Numbered from the stretch's first letter, positions 33,342-41,690 are shown. The stretch: DNA of 64,000 bases from Amycolatopsis orientalis DSM 43388 (GCF_000411975.1 NZ_ASXG01000166.1:1-64000); one strand, 5' to 3'. Made by a program: numbers and translations. Notes: generated by a model not told the origin, from the sequence alone.

Positions 33342-35036
33342 TCAGTCGGCCGCTTCGAACTCGCGCACCGCGTCCAGCGCGGCGCCCATCGCGGCGTTGC
33401 CCTCGCGTTCGATCATGATCTCGACCAGCACCGGCCGCCGGGTGCGCTCGGCTTCCTTCCGCGCCCACTCGAGCGACGACCGGATCTCGCCCGGGTCCTC
33501 GACGCGGGTGCCGGAGCACCCGTAGGCCTCCATGATCTTCACGTTGTCCGTGCCGCGGTCGTCGTAGTGGATGTCGACCTGGTAGTTCATCTCGTACGGC
33601 AGTTCGGACTGGCGGATCAGGCCCAGGTACTCGTTGTTCAGCATGACAAGCACGAACCCGACGTCGTACTGCGCGGCCACCGCCAGCTCCTCGACCAGGA
33701 ACTGAAACGAGTAGTCGCCGACCACGCCCACGACCTCGGCGTCCGGACGGGCCTTCTTGACCCCGATCGCCGCCGGGATCTCCCAGCCGAGCGGGCCGGC
33801 CTGGCCGCAGACCTGGTAGTGCCGCGGCAGGTGCGCGCGCTGGAACTGCCCGGACCAGATCTGGTACAGCCCGATCGCGGTCACGAAATAGGTCTCCGGC
33901 CCGTAGAACTCGTTGAGTTCCTTGAACACCCGCGGCGCCTTGATCGGCGTGCAGTCGAAGTCCTCCTTGCGCGGCAGCTCGGCCTTGAGGTCGCCGAGCC
34001 GCTTGACCCACGCGCGGTCCCGCGCCGGAGCGCTGCGCTTGTCGAGCGCCGCCAGCAGCGCGTCCAGGAACTCGCGGGTGTCCGACACGACGCCGAGGTC
34101 CGGTCCGAACACCTTGCCCAGCTGCGTGGGCTCGATGTCGACGTGGATGAACTTCCGGTCGCCCCGGTACACCGACAGCTCGCCGGTGTGCCGGTCGCCG
34201 AACCGCGCGCCCAGCGCCAGCACCAGGTCCGACTCCAGGAACGCGGCGTTGGCCCAGCGCTGGGACGTCTGGATGCCCGCCATCCCGGCGAACAGCTCGT
34301 GGTCCTCGGGGAAACTGCCCTTGCCCATCAGCGTGACGCCGACCGGGACACCCAGCCGTTCCGCCAGCCGCCGCAGCGGGTCGCTCGCCTCGCCGAGCAC
34401 GACGCCGCCGCCGGCCAGGATCAGCGGGCGCTCCGCGGCGAGCAGCATGTCGAGCGCCCGCTCCACCCGCGCCGGAGACGGTTTGACCGTGCTCACCGGC
34501 AGCGCCGAGTCGATCGACGAGTCCCATTCGATCGTCTGCTTCTGCACGTCGATGGGGAGGTCGATGAGCACCGGGCCGGGGCGTCCGGACCGCGCGACCC
34601 GGAACGCCTCGCGGAAGATCCACGGCAGCTGCGCGGCTTCCTTCACCTGGACCGCCCATTTCGTGACCGGCCGCGCGATCTCGACGATGTCGACCGCCTG
34701 GAACGCTTCCTGGTGCAGCTTCGTCGTCGCGGCCTGGCCGGTGATGCACAGGATCGGGACGGAATCCGCGTGCGCGGTGTAGAGGCCGGTGATCATGTTG
34801 GTGCCCGCCGGACCGGACGTGCCGATCGCGACGCCGACGTTGCCGGTGGTGCGCGCCCAGCCGTCGGCCATGTGCGTCGCGCCTTCTTCGTGGCGGACCA
34901 CCAGGTGGTCGATGCCGCGTCCTTGCATCGCGTCGTACAGCGGCAGGATCGCCGCGCCGGGACAGCCGAAGGCGACGTCGATCCCTTCGTCGACCAGCAC
35001 GTCGACGACTGCCTGCATAGCGGGGACCCGGGCCAT
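33342..35036 (-). CDS. gcl: Glyoxylate carboligase (tartronate-semialdehyde synthase)
   Basis: A 564-residue ThDP enzyme joining two glyoxylates to tartronate semialdehyde with CO2 release. Segments match E. coli Gcl closely: GTSGPAGTNMITGLYTAHAD, CGQAGPLGWEIPAAIGV, EELAVAAQYDVGFVLVMLNN and YLGLIRQSELPY. The ATG follows the glxR stop by 2 bases, with GAGG upstream. One unusual point: residue 50 is Glu (RHEEGATHMADG), whereas E. coli Gcl has the hallmark Val51 here in place of the catalytic Glu of other ThDP enzymes. It is also about 30 residues shorter at the C terminus. The operon context supports the Gcl call. Confidence 0.85.
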   Translation of the reverse strand: MARVPAMQAVVDVLVDEGIDVAFGCPGAAILPLYDAMQGRGIDHLVVRHEEGATHMADGWARTTGNVGVAIGTSGPAGTNMITGLYTAHADSVPILCITGQAATTKLHQEAFQAVDIVEIARPVTKWAVQVKEAAQLPWIFREAFRVARSGRPGPVLIDLPIDVQKQTIEWDSSIDSALPVSTVKPSPARVERALDMLLAAERPLILAGGGVVLGEASDPLRRLAERLGVPVGVTLMGKGSFPEDHELFAGMAGIQTSQRWANAAFLESDLVLALGARFGDRHTGELSVYRGDRKFIHVDIEPTQLGKVFGPDLGVVSDTREFLDALLAALDKRSAPARDRAWVKRLGDLKAELPRKEDFDCTPIKAPRVFKELNEFYGPETYFVTAIGLYQIWSGQFQRAHLPRHYQVCGQAGPLGWEIPAAIGVKKARPDAEVVGVVGDYSFQFLVEELAVAAQYDVGFVLVMLNNEYLGLIRQSELPYEMNYQVDIHYDDRGTDNVKIMEAYGCSGTRVEDPGEIRSSLEWARKEAERTRRPVLVEIMIEREGNAAMGAALDAVREFEAAD

Positions 35037-35038
35037 GG

Positions 35039-35929
35039 TCAAACCTCCTCGGACGAGCGGCCGGACAGTTCTTCGACGACCTTCAGCAGCGCGGAGTGGT
35101 CCAGCGAGCCGTAGCCCATCGCCCGTCCGGCCGCGACCAGCTGCGCGACCAGGCCGGTCAGCGGGAGCGCCACGTCGGACTGCCGGGCCGCGGCCAGCGC
35201 GATGCCCATGTCCTTGTGGTGCAGGTCGATCCGGAAGCCCGGCTCGAACTGCCGCGCGACCATCGACTTCCGTTTGAGTTCCAGGATCCGGCTGCCGGCG
35301 AGCCCGCCGGCGAGCACGTCGAGCCCGGTGCCCGCGTCCACCCCGGACGCTTCCAGCAGCACGATCGCCTCGGCGACCAGCCCGTAGATCCCGCCGACCA
35401 CCAGCTGGTTGGCCGCCTTCACCACCTGGCCCGCGCCGTGCGGCCCGACGTGCACGACAGTCTTGCCGAGTGTGTCGAAAACCGGCTTCGCGGCGGCGAA
35501 ATCGGCCTCGTCGCCGCCGACCATGATGGACAGGGCGGCTTGTTCGGCACCGGCCTGGCCGCCGGACACCGGAGCGTCCAGCACCCGGATTCCCTTGGCC
35601 GCACCGGCTTTCGCGACCTCGATCGACGTCTCCGGCCGGATGGTGCTCATGTCGGCCAGCAGCGTGCCCGGCGCGACCGTGTCCAGCACGCCGCCCGGGG
35701 CGAGCACGACCTGCTCGACCTGCGGGTGGTTCGGCAGCATGGTGATCACGATCTCGGCCTCGGACACCGCGTCGACGACGTCCTTCGCCGCGCGGCCACC
35801 GGCGGCTTCCAGCTTGGCCAGCGCGTCGGCGTTGAGGTCGAACCCGCTCACCTCGTGTCCGGCGGCGGCCAGGTGCGCGGCCATCGGCGTGCCCATCACG
35901 CCCAGTCCGATGAACCCGATCCTGCTCAT
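35039..35929 (-). CDS. glxR: 2-hydroxy-3-oxopropionate (tartronate semialdehyde) reductase
   Basis: A 296-residue beta-hydroxyacid dehydrogenase. GFIGLGVMGTPMAAHLAAAGH is the Rossmann motif, DAPVSGGQAGAEQ the substrate-binding signature, and the catalytic Lys is in GAGQVVKAANQLVVGG. It reduces the Gcl product to D-glycerate with NAD(P)H. Its ATG overlaps the hyi stop by one base (TGATG), and it is followed by gcl, so the three enzymes are made from one mRNA in the order isomerase, reductase, carboligase. Confidence 0.92.
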   Translation of the reverse strand: MSRIGFIGLGVMGTPMAAHLAAAGHEVSGFDLNADALAKLEAAGGRAAKDVVDAVSEAEIVITMLPNHPQVEQVVLAPGGVLDTVAPGTLLADMSTIRPETSIEVAKAGAAKGIRVLDAPVSGGQAGAEQAALSIMVGGDEADFAAAKPVFDTLGKTVVHVGPHGAGQVVKAANQLVVGGIYGLVAEAIVLLEASGVDAGTGLDVLAGGLAGSRILELKRKSMVARQFEPGFRIDLHHKDMGIALAAARQSDVALPLTGLVAQLVAAGRAMGYGSLDHSALLKVVEELSGRSSEEV

Positions 35930-36753
35930 CAGTTTCCCCTTCGCTCGTACGGCAGCCAGGCCAGCGAGTCCGCGGTGGAACCGTCCGGTTTGTACTCGAT
36001 GCCGACCGGTCCGGCGTAGCCCGCCGCCTGCAGTTTTTCCAGGTATCCTTCGAGATCCAGCTCCCCCGTGCCCGGCTGGTGCCGGCCCGGCGCGTCGGCG
36101 ATCTGCACGTGCCCGGTGCGCGGGGTGTGGCGGGCGATCACGGTGTCGAGGTCGTCGCCGTTGACCGCCAGGTGGTAGAGGTCCGCGAGCAGCCGAACGT
36201 TGTCCAGGCCGAGCTCGTCGAGCACCGCGACCGCGTCGGCCGCGGTCTTCAGCGGGTACGCCGGGGTGCCGGACAGCGGTTCGAGCACCAGCTGCGCGCC
36301 GATGCCCTCGGCCGCCTTCGCCGCGGCCGTCAGATGCGTGCGGGCCAGATCGTCCTGTTCGGACGGTGCGATCCCGTCGATCCGGTTGCCGTACAGCGCG
36401 TTGAAGCTGCGGCAGCCGAGCCGTTCGGCGAGCCCGAGCGCGACGGTCAGGCTCGTCGCGAACTCCGCCTCGCGCCCGACCCACGACACGAGCCCGCGCT
36501 CGCCCGCGGCCATGTCGCCGGCGTAGAAGTTCAGGCCGGTCAGCTGGACGCCCGCCTTCTCGATCGACCGCGCGAACCGGTCGACGTCGGCCCCGGACGG
36601 GTCGGCGCTGTCGAACGGCCACCAGTACTCCACCTTGGTGAAGCCCGCTGCCCGAGCGGCCTGCGCGCGCTCGAGCAGCGGGAGTTCGGTGAACAGGATC
36701 GACAGGTTGGCGGTGTAGGGCAGCGAGTGCCGCTCCCCGGCGGGACCGGTCAT
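35929..36753 (-). CDS. hyi: Hydroxypyruvate isomerase
   Basis: A 274-residue xylose-isomerase-like TIM barrel. YTANLSILFTELPLLERAQAARAAGF, VEYWWPFD, LNFYAGDMAAGERGLVSW and LLADLYHLAVNGDD..GHVQIADAPGRHQPGTGEL are characteristic of Hyi, which interconverts hydroxypyruvate and tartronate semialdehyde. First gene of the glyoxylate operon; GGAG precedes its ATG. An inverted repeat about 45 bases upstream is a candidate operator. Confidence 0.92.
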   Translation of the reverse strand: MTGPAGERHSLPYTANLSILFTELPLLERAQAARAAGFTKVEYWWPFDSADPSGADVDRFARSIEKAGVQLTGLNFYAGDMAAGERGLVSWVGREAEFATSLTVALGLAERLGCRSFNALYGNRIDGIAPSEQDDLARTHLTAAAKAAEGIGAQLVLEPLSGTPAYPLKTAADAVAVLDELGLDNVRLLADLYHLAVNGDDLDTVIARHTPRTGHVQIADAPGRHQPGTGELDLEGYLEKLQAAGYAGPVGIEYKPDGSTADSLAWLPYERRGN

Positions 36754-36798
36754 GAGTACCTCGGCTCCTCACATCTCGTTCAGTTAATTTCGCTTTGT

Positions 36799-36812
36799 GG
36801 AAGTTTTCTTCC
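36799..36812. promoter_or_regulatory. GGAAG-TTTT-CTTCC palindrome upstream of hyi-glxR-gcl
   Basis: A perfect 5-4-5 inverted repeat in a locally AT-rich stretch, 46 bases before the hyi start. Glyoxylate operons in enterics and Streptomyces are commonly controlled by IclR-type AllR proteins. Whether this site fits such a protein is a guess from symmetry. Confidence 0.45.
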
Positions 36813-37019
36813 GTAGTTCGAGAATAGCTGGACGCGGAGGCTTCGGTCAACGGGCAGCGCGCAGGTTTCGCCGAGACGAGATCCGGTGCGGCGTCGTTCG
36901 ATTCGGGCGTCCAGGACCGACCGAGGCCCGTCGCGCGCACACCAGGAGAGGGTGAATCCCCTCAGACTGTCCACAGTGGCAGTTCAGGATCCACAGTAGA
37001 CAGATGCGTGGTTTTTCTT

Positions 37020-38006
37020 TCAGGCAACCGGAATCGGGGCAGACGTACGGTTGAGCAACCCGATCGCGGCGTGCACATGCCGCAAAGCCGGAGCCGCGAC
37101 GCCGGTGAGCTCGGCGAGTTCGACGACCGCGCCGATGATCGCGTCGATCTCCAGGGGTTTGCCCGCTTCCAGGTCCTGCAGCATGGACGTCTTGTGGTGC
37201 CCGACGCGCCACGCGCCGTCGATCCGCCTCTCGACGGAGACCTGCGGATCCGCCCCGGCGGCACGGGCGATGGCGAGGGTTTCGGTCATCATCTCCGCGA
37301 CGAGGGCGCGGGTTTCGTCGTGCTCGCACATCTGCGCCATGGTCGCGCGGGTGAGCGCGGACAGCGGGTTGAACGCGACGTTGCCCATCAGCTTGACCCA
37401 GATGTCGTCGCGCAGCCTCGCCTCGACCGGGGCTTTGAGCCCGCCCGCGATCATCGCGTCGGCGAGCTTCCGGCACCGGGCGGAGAGTTCGCCGGACGGT
37501 TCGCCGAGGGAAAACCGGGTCCCCTCGAGATGCCGGACGACGCCCGGCTCCTCGATGACGGTCGAGCAGTAGACGACGCACCCGATCGCCCGCTCGACGG
37601 CGAGCACCCGGCTGGTCGCCCCGCCCGGATCGACGGCTTCGACCCGGTGCCCGGCCAGCGGATGCCCGTCCATGCCGTGGAAATACCACCACGGAATGCC
37701 GTTCTGCGCGGCGACGAGCGCGGTGTCCTCCCGCAGAAGCGGTTCGAGGAGGGCACCGCAGTCCGGGTACGAATGTGCTTTGAGGCCAAGGAAAACGTAG
37801 TCGACCGGCCCGACCTCGCACGGATCCGCCGTCACGTGCGGACGCGCGGTGAAGTCGCCGCGAGGACTCCGGACCCGCACTCCGTCCGCCGCCATCGCCG
37901 CGAGATGCGCGCCGCGGGCGATGAGGTGGACCTCGGTGCCTCCGCGATGCAGCGCCGCGCCGACGTACGCGCCGATCGCTCCTGCGCCCAGAACCGCCAC
38001 CCGCAT
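37020..38006 (-). CDS. ApbA/PanE-family 2-dehydropantoate 2-reductase-like protein
   Basis: A 328-residue NADPH-dependent ketoacid reductase. MRVAVLGAGAIGAYVGAALHRGG is the nucleotide-binding start, KLMGNVAFNPLSALTRATMAQM holds the catalytic Lys and an Asn, and SMLQDLEAGKPLEIDAIIGAVVE is the family C-terminal motif. GGGAGG stands before the ATG. Actinomycetes carry several paralogues and not all make pantoate. A 17-bp element upstream is shared with the ThDP enzyme of the oxalate locus, so reduction of glyoxylate- or oxalate-derived acids is worth considering. Confidence 0.85.
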   Translation of the reverse strand: MRVAVLGAGAIGAYVGAALHRGGTEVHLIARGAHLAAMAADGVRVRSPRGDFTARPHVTADPCEVGPVDYVFLGLKAHSYPDCGALLEPLLREDTALVAAQNGIPWWYFHGMDGHPLAGHRVEAVDPGGATSRVLAVERAIGCVVYCSTVIEEPGVVRHLEGTRFSLGEPSGELSARCRKLADAMIAGGLKAPVEARLRDDIWVKLMGNVAFNPLSALTRATMAQMCEHDETRALVAEMMTETLAIARAAGADPQVSVERRIDGAWRVGHHKTSMLQDLEAGKPLEIDAIIGAVVELAELTGVAAPALRHVHAAIGLLNRTSAPIPVA

Positions 38007-38037
38007 GGTCGCCTCCCGGTCGGGATCCAGTCGAGAT

Positions 38038-38054
38038 TAGATTGCATACAGTAT
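38038..38054. promoter_or_regulatory. Shared GCATAC-type element upstream of the PanE-like gene
   Basis: TAGATTGCATACAGTAT differs at one base from TAGATTGCATACCGTAT at 49732-49748, 11.7 kb away. The core CATAC-N-GTAT is nearly palindromic, as for GntR/FCD operators. It lies 32-48 bases upstream of the ATG at 38006. Confidence 0.6.
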
Positions 38055-38150
38055 CCCGTCTGATGCCGACGAGCCAGGGCCTGGTCATCGGAAGCGGCGA
38101 TGACCAATCCCGCCGAGCAGAATTGACCGCCGAGAGAGATGCGTGCGGCG

Positions 38151-38293
38151 TTCGTTGTTTGTGAGGTTGCGGCGTACTTGTCCGTGAGGTTGCGGGGGTC
38201 TTGTCCGTGACGTTGCGGGGTTCGTTGTTCGTGACGTTGCGGGGTTCGTTGTTCGTGAGGGTGCGGCGTTGCTTGCTGGCGAGGTTGCGGCAT
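38151..38293. repeat. Six tandem units of 23-24 bp
   Basis: Units begin at about 38151, 38175, 38199, 38222, 38246 and 38270, and share the pattern TTCGTTGTTCGTGAGGTTGC with changes mainly in the first half. The third unit is one base short, so no single reading frame is preserved in the DNA repeat. It lies upstream of the PanE-like gene and next to a gene-free stretch. Confidence 0.75.
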
Positions 38294-38814
38294 TGCGCCT
38301 GGTCCGGGCAGCACGGGAACCAGTCAGGAGCAACGCCGCGCCGCAGGCACTGCGCAAGAACCCACGCCGATCTCAGATAGCAGGCCCTGCCCCGGGGACG
38401 GGCGCGACGTCCGAAAACCACGCGGCCATCGCGGAAGCGGGCGACGCCGGGGAATCGGGAAGGGAATCACAGGAGGAGCAGGCGGCGCGGTTACGCGGGC
38501 AAGCGCGAGGACGGCGTCAGCTCGATCGGCTGCGCGGTCGCGCGTCCGGACGGTCCGCTGCTGGGCGGGCTGAGCGCCGCGGCGCCGACCGGCCGGATGA
38601 CGAAGAGCGGGACGAGCACGCGGTCGCCCTGGTGGAGTGCTGCCAGCGGTTGGCGGAGAAGCTGGGGTGAACCGGGCGCAGCGGAAGCCGTGCGCCTTCG
38701 AACCTGGCAATCCGCCTGCGGTCCGCAACCAAGCCAGCAGTGAGGCGGCGCGTGAACCGCCAGCACCCTCGTCAGCTGCCGGAATTCCCTTCCAGCAGCG
38801 AAAAGCGCCCGAAA
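38294..38814. other. About 520 bases without a recognised gene
   Basis: Open frames exist on both strands but none has a recognisable domain, a good ribosome-binding site or consistent codon-position GC pattern throughout. A minus-strand stretch around 38510-38660 (LHQGDRVLVPLFVIRP) looks protein-like and could be a relic. Confidence 0.4.
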
Positions 38815-39762
38815 TCAGACCTCGCGCACCGACTCCGCCTCGAACCCGGACAGCACCAGCCGCGCGGTGCACCGGCTGGGCCCGGACGCCGCCGAGACCG
38901 TCCGCCGCACCACGACCTCGTATCGGCGGCCGCCCGCGTGGACCAGCACCTCACGGATGTCGCCGTCGGGTTCCTCCGTTACGGCCAGCACCGCGTCGAG
39001 GCCGCGCAGCCCGGTGCGTCCTCGGATCTCGATCTCGGCGAACTGCGACCACGCGCTTTCCGCCGAGGTCCGGCCGCGCAGGTTATCCAGCCGGACGTTG
39101 CCGCTGAGCGCTTCCTTCGCCGCCAACTCCGCTTCGGGAACCGCGAGACTGCCGTGCAGATAGCCGTCCGGCACGGTCAGGAGGTTTCCGGCCCAGCGGT
39201 CCCCGCCGACGTGGCTGACCTCCCACACCCGTCCGGGATGGTTCTGCGCCAGGCTGGTCGCCAGCGGGCGGCCGAACACCGCGCAGCACATGTCCTTGCT
39301 GCCGTGCGTGCACACGAGAAAGAGCGGACCGGACACCGGTTCGCCGTGGCCGGGACAGCCGTCGGCGACCGCTTCGAGATCAAGTCGGGAGAGTTCGGCC
39401 AGGTCGGCGAGGTCGAGCCGCTCGATCCAGCGGTTGCCGGGCAGTCCGCTGGCGACGTAGACCGTGCGCGGTGCGCCTGGGGTGCGCACGTGCCGTCCCG
39501 GCTTCCGGATCAGCAGCGGACGCAGGCCGGCGGCACGCGCGGCCTCGAGGAGTTCGGCGGGGAAGACGGCGGCCAGCACGTCTTCGAGGGCGTCCGGGCC
39601 CCACGAACCCGGCTGTTCGACCAGCAGCCAGGACGTCATGCGCGCGGCGGTCCCGGCCGGTTCGCCGCCCAGCTCCCTGGTCAGGGCGGCGCATCCGGGC
39701 GCGGCATTCCGGCCCGGGAAGCAGATTCCCGGGCCCGAGTGCGGCACGTCGGGCTTAGGCAT
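38815..39762 (-). CDS. Sucrase/ferredoxin-like (thioredoxin-like 2Fe-2S) protein
   Basis: A 315-residue protein of the Suc_Fer-like family. The middle holds LFLVCTHGSKDMCCAVFGRPLA, with Cys residues that fit 2Fe-2S cluster ligation, followed by VWEVSHVGGDRWAGNLLTVPDGYLHG, typical of the family. Members are annotated as sucrase ferredoxins and may act in iron or electron transfer. A perfect 16-bp palindrome resembling an iron box covers the ATG, and TATACT lies 5 bases upstream, so a leaderless mRNA regulated by an IdeR/DtxR-type repressor is likely. Confidence 0.85.
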   Translation of the reverse strand: MPKPDVPHSGPGICFPGRNAAPGCAALTRELGGEPAGTAARMTSWLLVEQPGSWGPDALEDVLAAVFPAELLEAARAAGLRPLLIRKPGRHVRTPGAPRTVYVASGLPGNRWIERLDLADLAELSRLDLEAVADGCPGHGEPVSGPLFLVCTHGSKDMCCAVFGRPLATSLAQNHPGRVWEVSHVGGDRWAGNLLTVPDGYLHGSLAVPEAELAAKEALSGNVRLDNLRGRTSAESAWSQFAEIEIRGRTGLRGLDAVLAVTEEPDGDIREVLVHAGGRRYEVVVRRTVSAASGPSRCTARLVLSGFEAESVREV

Positions 39763-39773
39763 GCCTAAGTATA
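39754..39773. promoter_or_regulatory. Iron-box-like palindrome CTTAGGCATGCCTAAG over the start codon, with TATACT
   Basis: CTTAGGCATGCCTAAG (39754-39769) is a perfect palindrome with the TTAGG/CCTAA half-sites of IdeR/DmdR boxes. The -10 hexamer TATACT (39768-39773, minus strand) abuts it. Binding would block both RNA polymerase and the start codon region. Confidence 0.6.
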
Positions 39774-39860
39774 GCTGACGGCCCGGCACGCTCTGATGAA
39801 GCGGCCGTCACTGTCGCGCGACGTCACCCGATCGGGCAGTGCAGCGGGCGCAGCCGCCGC

Positions 39861-41048
39861 TCAGGCCCGCGCCACGAGCCCTTGCCCCACCAGCTCCCGC
39901 AACAAGGCCCGCACCGTCGCCGCAGGCAGCTCCGGCGCGGCGTCGACCAGCACCTTGAACGGCTGCGGCGCACACCCCAGCAACGCCGCGAGCACGGGTC
40001 GCGCGGCCTCGGCGAAGACCAGCCGCTTCCCCGCTCCGACCAGGGCCACCGTTCCCTCGTCGTCGACCAGCGCGGCGCGCGGGACGAGCAACCGGACCTC
40101 GAAGTCGTCGTCCGGCGGCAGCAGGTCGGCCGTCGCCGCCCACGGCAGGCCGATGCGGGTCTGGGCCGGGGCTTGGGCGTCGCGGTCGGCGAGGAACCGG
40201 TCGACCACGTCCCCGGCGGTCAGCTCGGCGAGCCGCCGGCGGAGTGCTTCGCCCCGCTCGGCCCGGGCCTCCGGGCCGGCGAACCGGGGCAGGTCCGCGC
40301 GGAACAGTTCGTCGGACCGCAGCTGGTCGGCCAGCCACGCCACCAGGTCCACGCCGGTCGCGGCGTTGAACCCGATCGTCAGGTGCAGCGACTCCTCGCC
40401 GACGGCGGACACGTCGTGCCAGTGCCCGCGCGGCAGGTAGAGGACATCGCCGTCCTCGAGCAGGAAGTCGTCGTACGGTTCGCCTTCCGGACGTTCCGGC
40501 AGCTCGACGTCCCGCTGCAGCGGCGAGGGCCGGGTCACCCCGTGCAGCCGCCACCGCTTCCGCCCGGAAAGCTGGATGATGAACGCGTCGTGGTCGTCCC
40601 AGTGCACGTCGAAGCCGTGCGTGGTGCCCCAGCCCGCGTACAGGTTGACCTGGATGCGCTCGCGCAGGTCGTGTTCGAGCCGGCTCGCCAGCTCTCCGAC
40701 TTCATCGACCAGTTCGTTGACCGAGTCGAGCACGAGCGTCGCGCCGGCGCGCAGGTGTTCGGCGAACGGGGCCGCGAGCACGCGCGGGACCAGGCCGTTG
40801 CGGCGGGTCGACACCATTTCGGTGTAGGTGTGCGCGGGCACGACGTCGCCGTCGAGCGCGAGCCGCAGCCGGGGGAACTCCAGCCGGTGCTGGCGCAGCA
40901 CCCGGTCCAGTTCCGGCCACGGCAGCAGGGAGGCGAACCGGCCCTTCTCCCCCGGGAACCGCCGCGGGGCCTTGCCGAGGACGTCCGCGAAGAACTGGCC
41001 GGCCTCGAGCGGTGCGACGAGGCCGGCCAGTCCGGGAATCTCCGTCAT
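39861..41048 (-). CDS. Cupin_4/JmjC-type Fe(II)/2-oxoglutarate oxygenase
   Basis: A 395-residue protein of the ROX group (relatives: E. coli YcfD/RoxA, human MINA53 and NO66). The iron triad is visible as His149 and Asp151 in HWDDHDAFIIQLSGRKRW, and His211 in YLPRGHWHDV; the Lys/Arg of GRKRW is suited to 2-oxoglutarate. The C-terminal half is a winged-helix-like region as in ROX enzymes. Family members hydroxylate Arg or His side chains of ribosomal proteins. Here a 44-residue peptide gene ends 15 bases upstream, with no clear ribosome-binding site between, so translational coupling and peptide modification are plausible. A TTG at 41060 is an alternative start. Confidence 0.85.
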   Translation of the reverse strand: MTEIPGLAGLVAPLEAGQFFADVLGKAPRRFPGEKGRFASLLPWPELDRVLRQHRLEFPRLRLALDGDVVPAHTYTEMVSTRRNGLVPRVLAAPFAEHLRAGATLVLDSVNELVDEVGELASRLEHDLRERIQVNLYAGWGTTHGFDVHWDDHDAFIIQLSGRKRWRLHGVTRPSPLQRDVELPERPEGEPYDDFLLEDGDVLYLPRGHWHDVSAVGEESLHLTIGFNAATGVDLVAWLADQLRSDELFRADLPRFAGPEARAERGEALRRRLAELTAGDVVDRFLADRDAQAPAQTRIGLPWAATADLLPPDDDFEVRLLVPRAALVDDEGTVALVGAGKRLVFAEAARPVLAALLGCAPQPFKVLVDAAPELPAATVRALLRELVGQGLVARA

Positions 41049-41063
41049 GGAGCGCGGCAACGG

Positions 41064-41198
41064 CTAGTCGTTGCCGTCGTTGTCGGCCACGGCGCCGTTG
41101 GCCTTGCCGCGGTCCACCGCGGCGGTCAGCGGTTCCACGCTCAGCAGCAGCCCGCTGGCGGCCGTGTCGGTGTCGGTTGTCATGCGTTCTTGAGCCAT
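41064..41198 (-). CDS. 44-residue peptide, candidate RiPP precursor
   Basis: The gene starts at an ATG with GAGG 5 bases upstream and ends 15 bases before the Cupin_4 oxygenase. The peptide begins MAQERMTTDTDTAASG, continues with a hydrophobic, leader-like SGLLLSVEPLTAAVDRG and ends in the Asn/Asp/Gly-rich tail KANGAVADNDGND. It contains no Cys. Small size, position and a tail full of side chains that JmjC-type enzymes can hydroxylate suggest a ribosomal peptide modified by the neighbour. No protease or exporter gene adjoins. A second in-frame ATG (41183) would give 39 residues but has a poorer ribosome-binding site. Confidence 0.6.
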   Translation of the reverse strand: MAQERMTTDTDTAASGLLLSVEPLTAAVDRGKANGAVADNDGND

Positions 41199-41354
41199 CC
41201 GGACCTCGCAACGTCGACGACTGGGCCCGGCCCACGCTACGGGCACATCGGCCGCACGGGCATCGGTCATTTGAGTAATCTTCGCCGGCCTGATGATCAC
41301 CCTCAGGCGAACCCGCCGGTCACGGATTCCGCTCGCCGTCCTCGGCGGGGCTCG

Positions 41355-41690
41355 CTAGCGGCAGCGGTCGGCCGCTCCGTCCCGCGCCAGTTCCGCGGCG
41401 ATCACGTTCAGGTTGATCGGTCCGGATCGTCGACTGCCTCGGCAGATCGGCTGGATCGACATGCCGGGCAGGGTCGCAATTCGGCGTCGCGCAGCGCGGT
41501 GCACTGGCCGAGCCGGACCGTGTCCATTTCCACCTTCAGCACCGCCTTCGGCGATGCTTGGTCATCGGCTCGCGGAGCCCGAATTCGGTGCTGGCAACCG
41601 CCTTTCCGGTGATCTCCATGGTGCAGGTGTCGCCGGGTGCGATCGCCAGGGCTGCCGCCGACTCGCATGGTCCCGGGCCGCCCGGCCGCC
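41355..41690 (-). pseudogene. Possible decayed gene with two frameshifts
   Basis: Three consecutive protein-like segments lie in three different frames: GDTCTMEITGKAVASTEFG, then SPKAVLKVEMDTVRLGQCTA, then LPGMSIQPICRGSRRSGPIN and onwards to NLNVIAAELARDGAADRCR and a TAG at 41355. Joining them needs two frame changes. I do not recognise the family. The rest of 41199-42060 holds no credible gene. Confidence 0.28.

Noticed and set aside
36847-38421. Large minus-strand frame spanning the PanE-like gene and the 24-bp repeats
   Set aside because: It is in a different frame from the well-supported reductase and reads TNNEPRNVT-type text only because of the tandem repeat.
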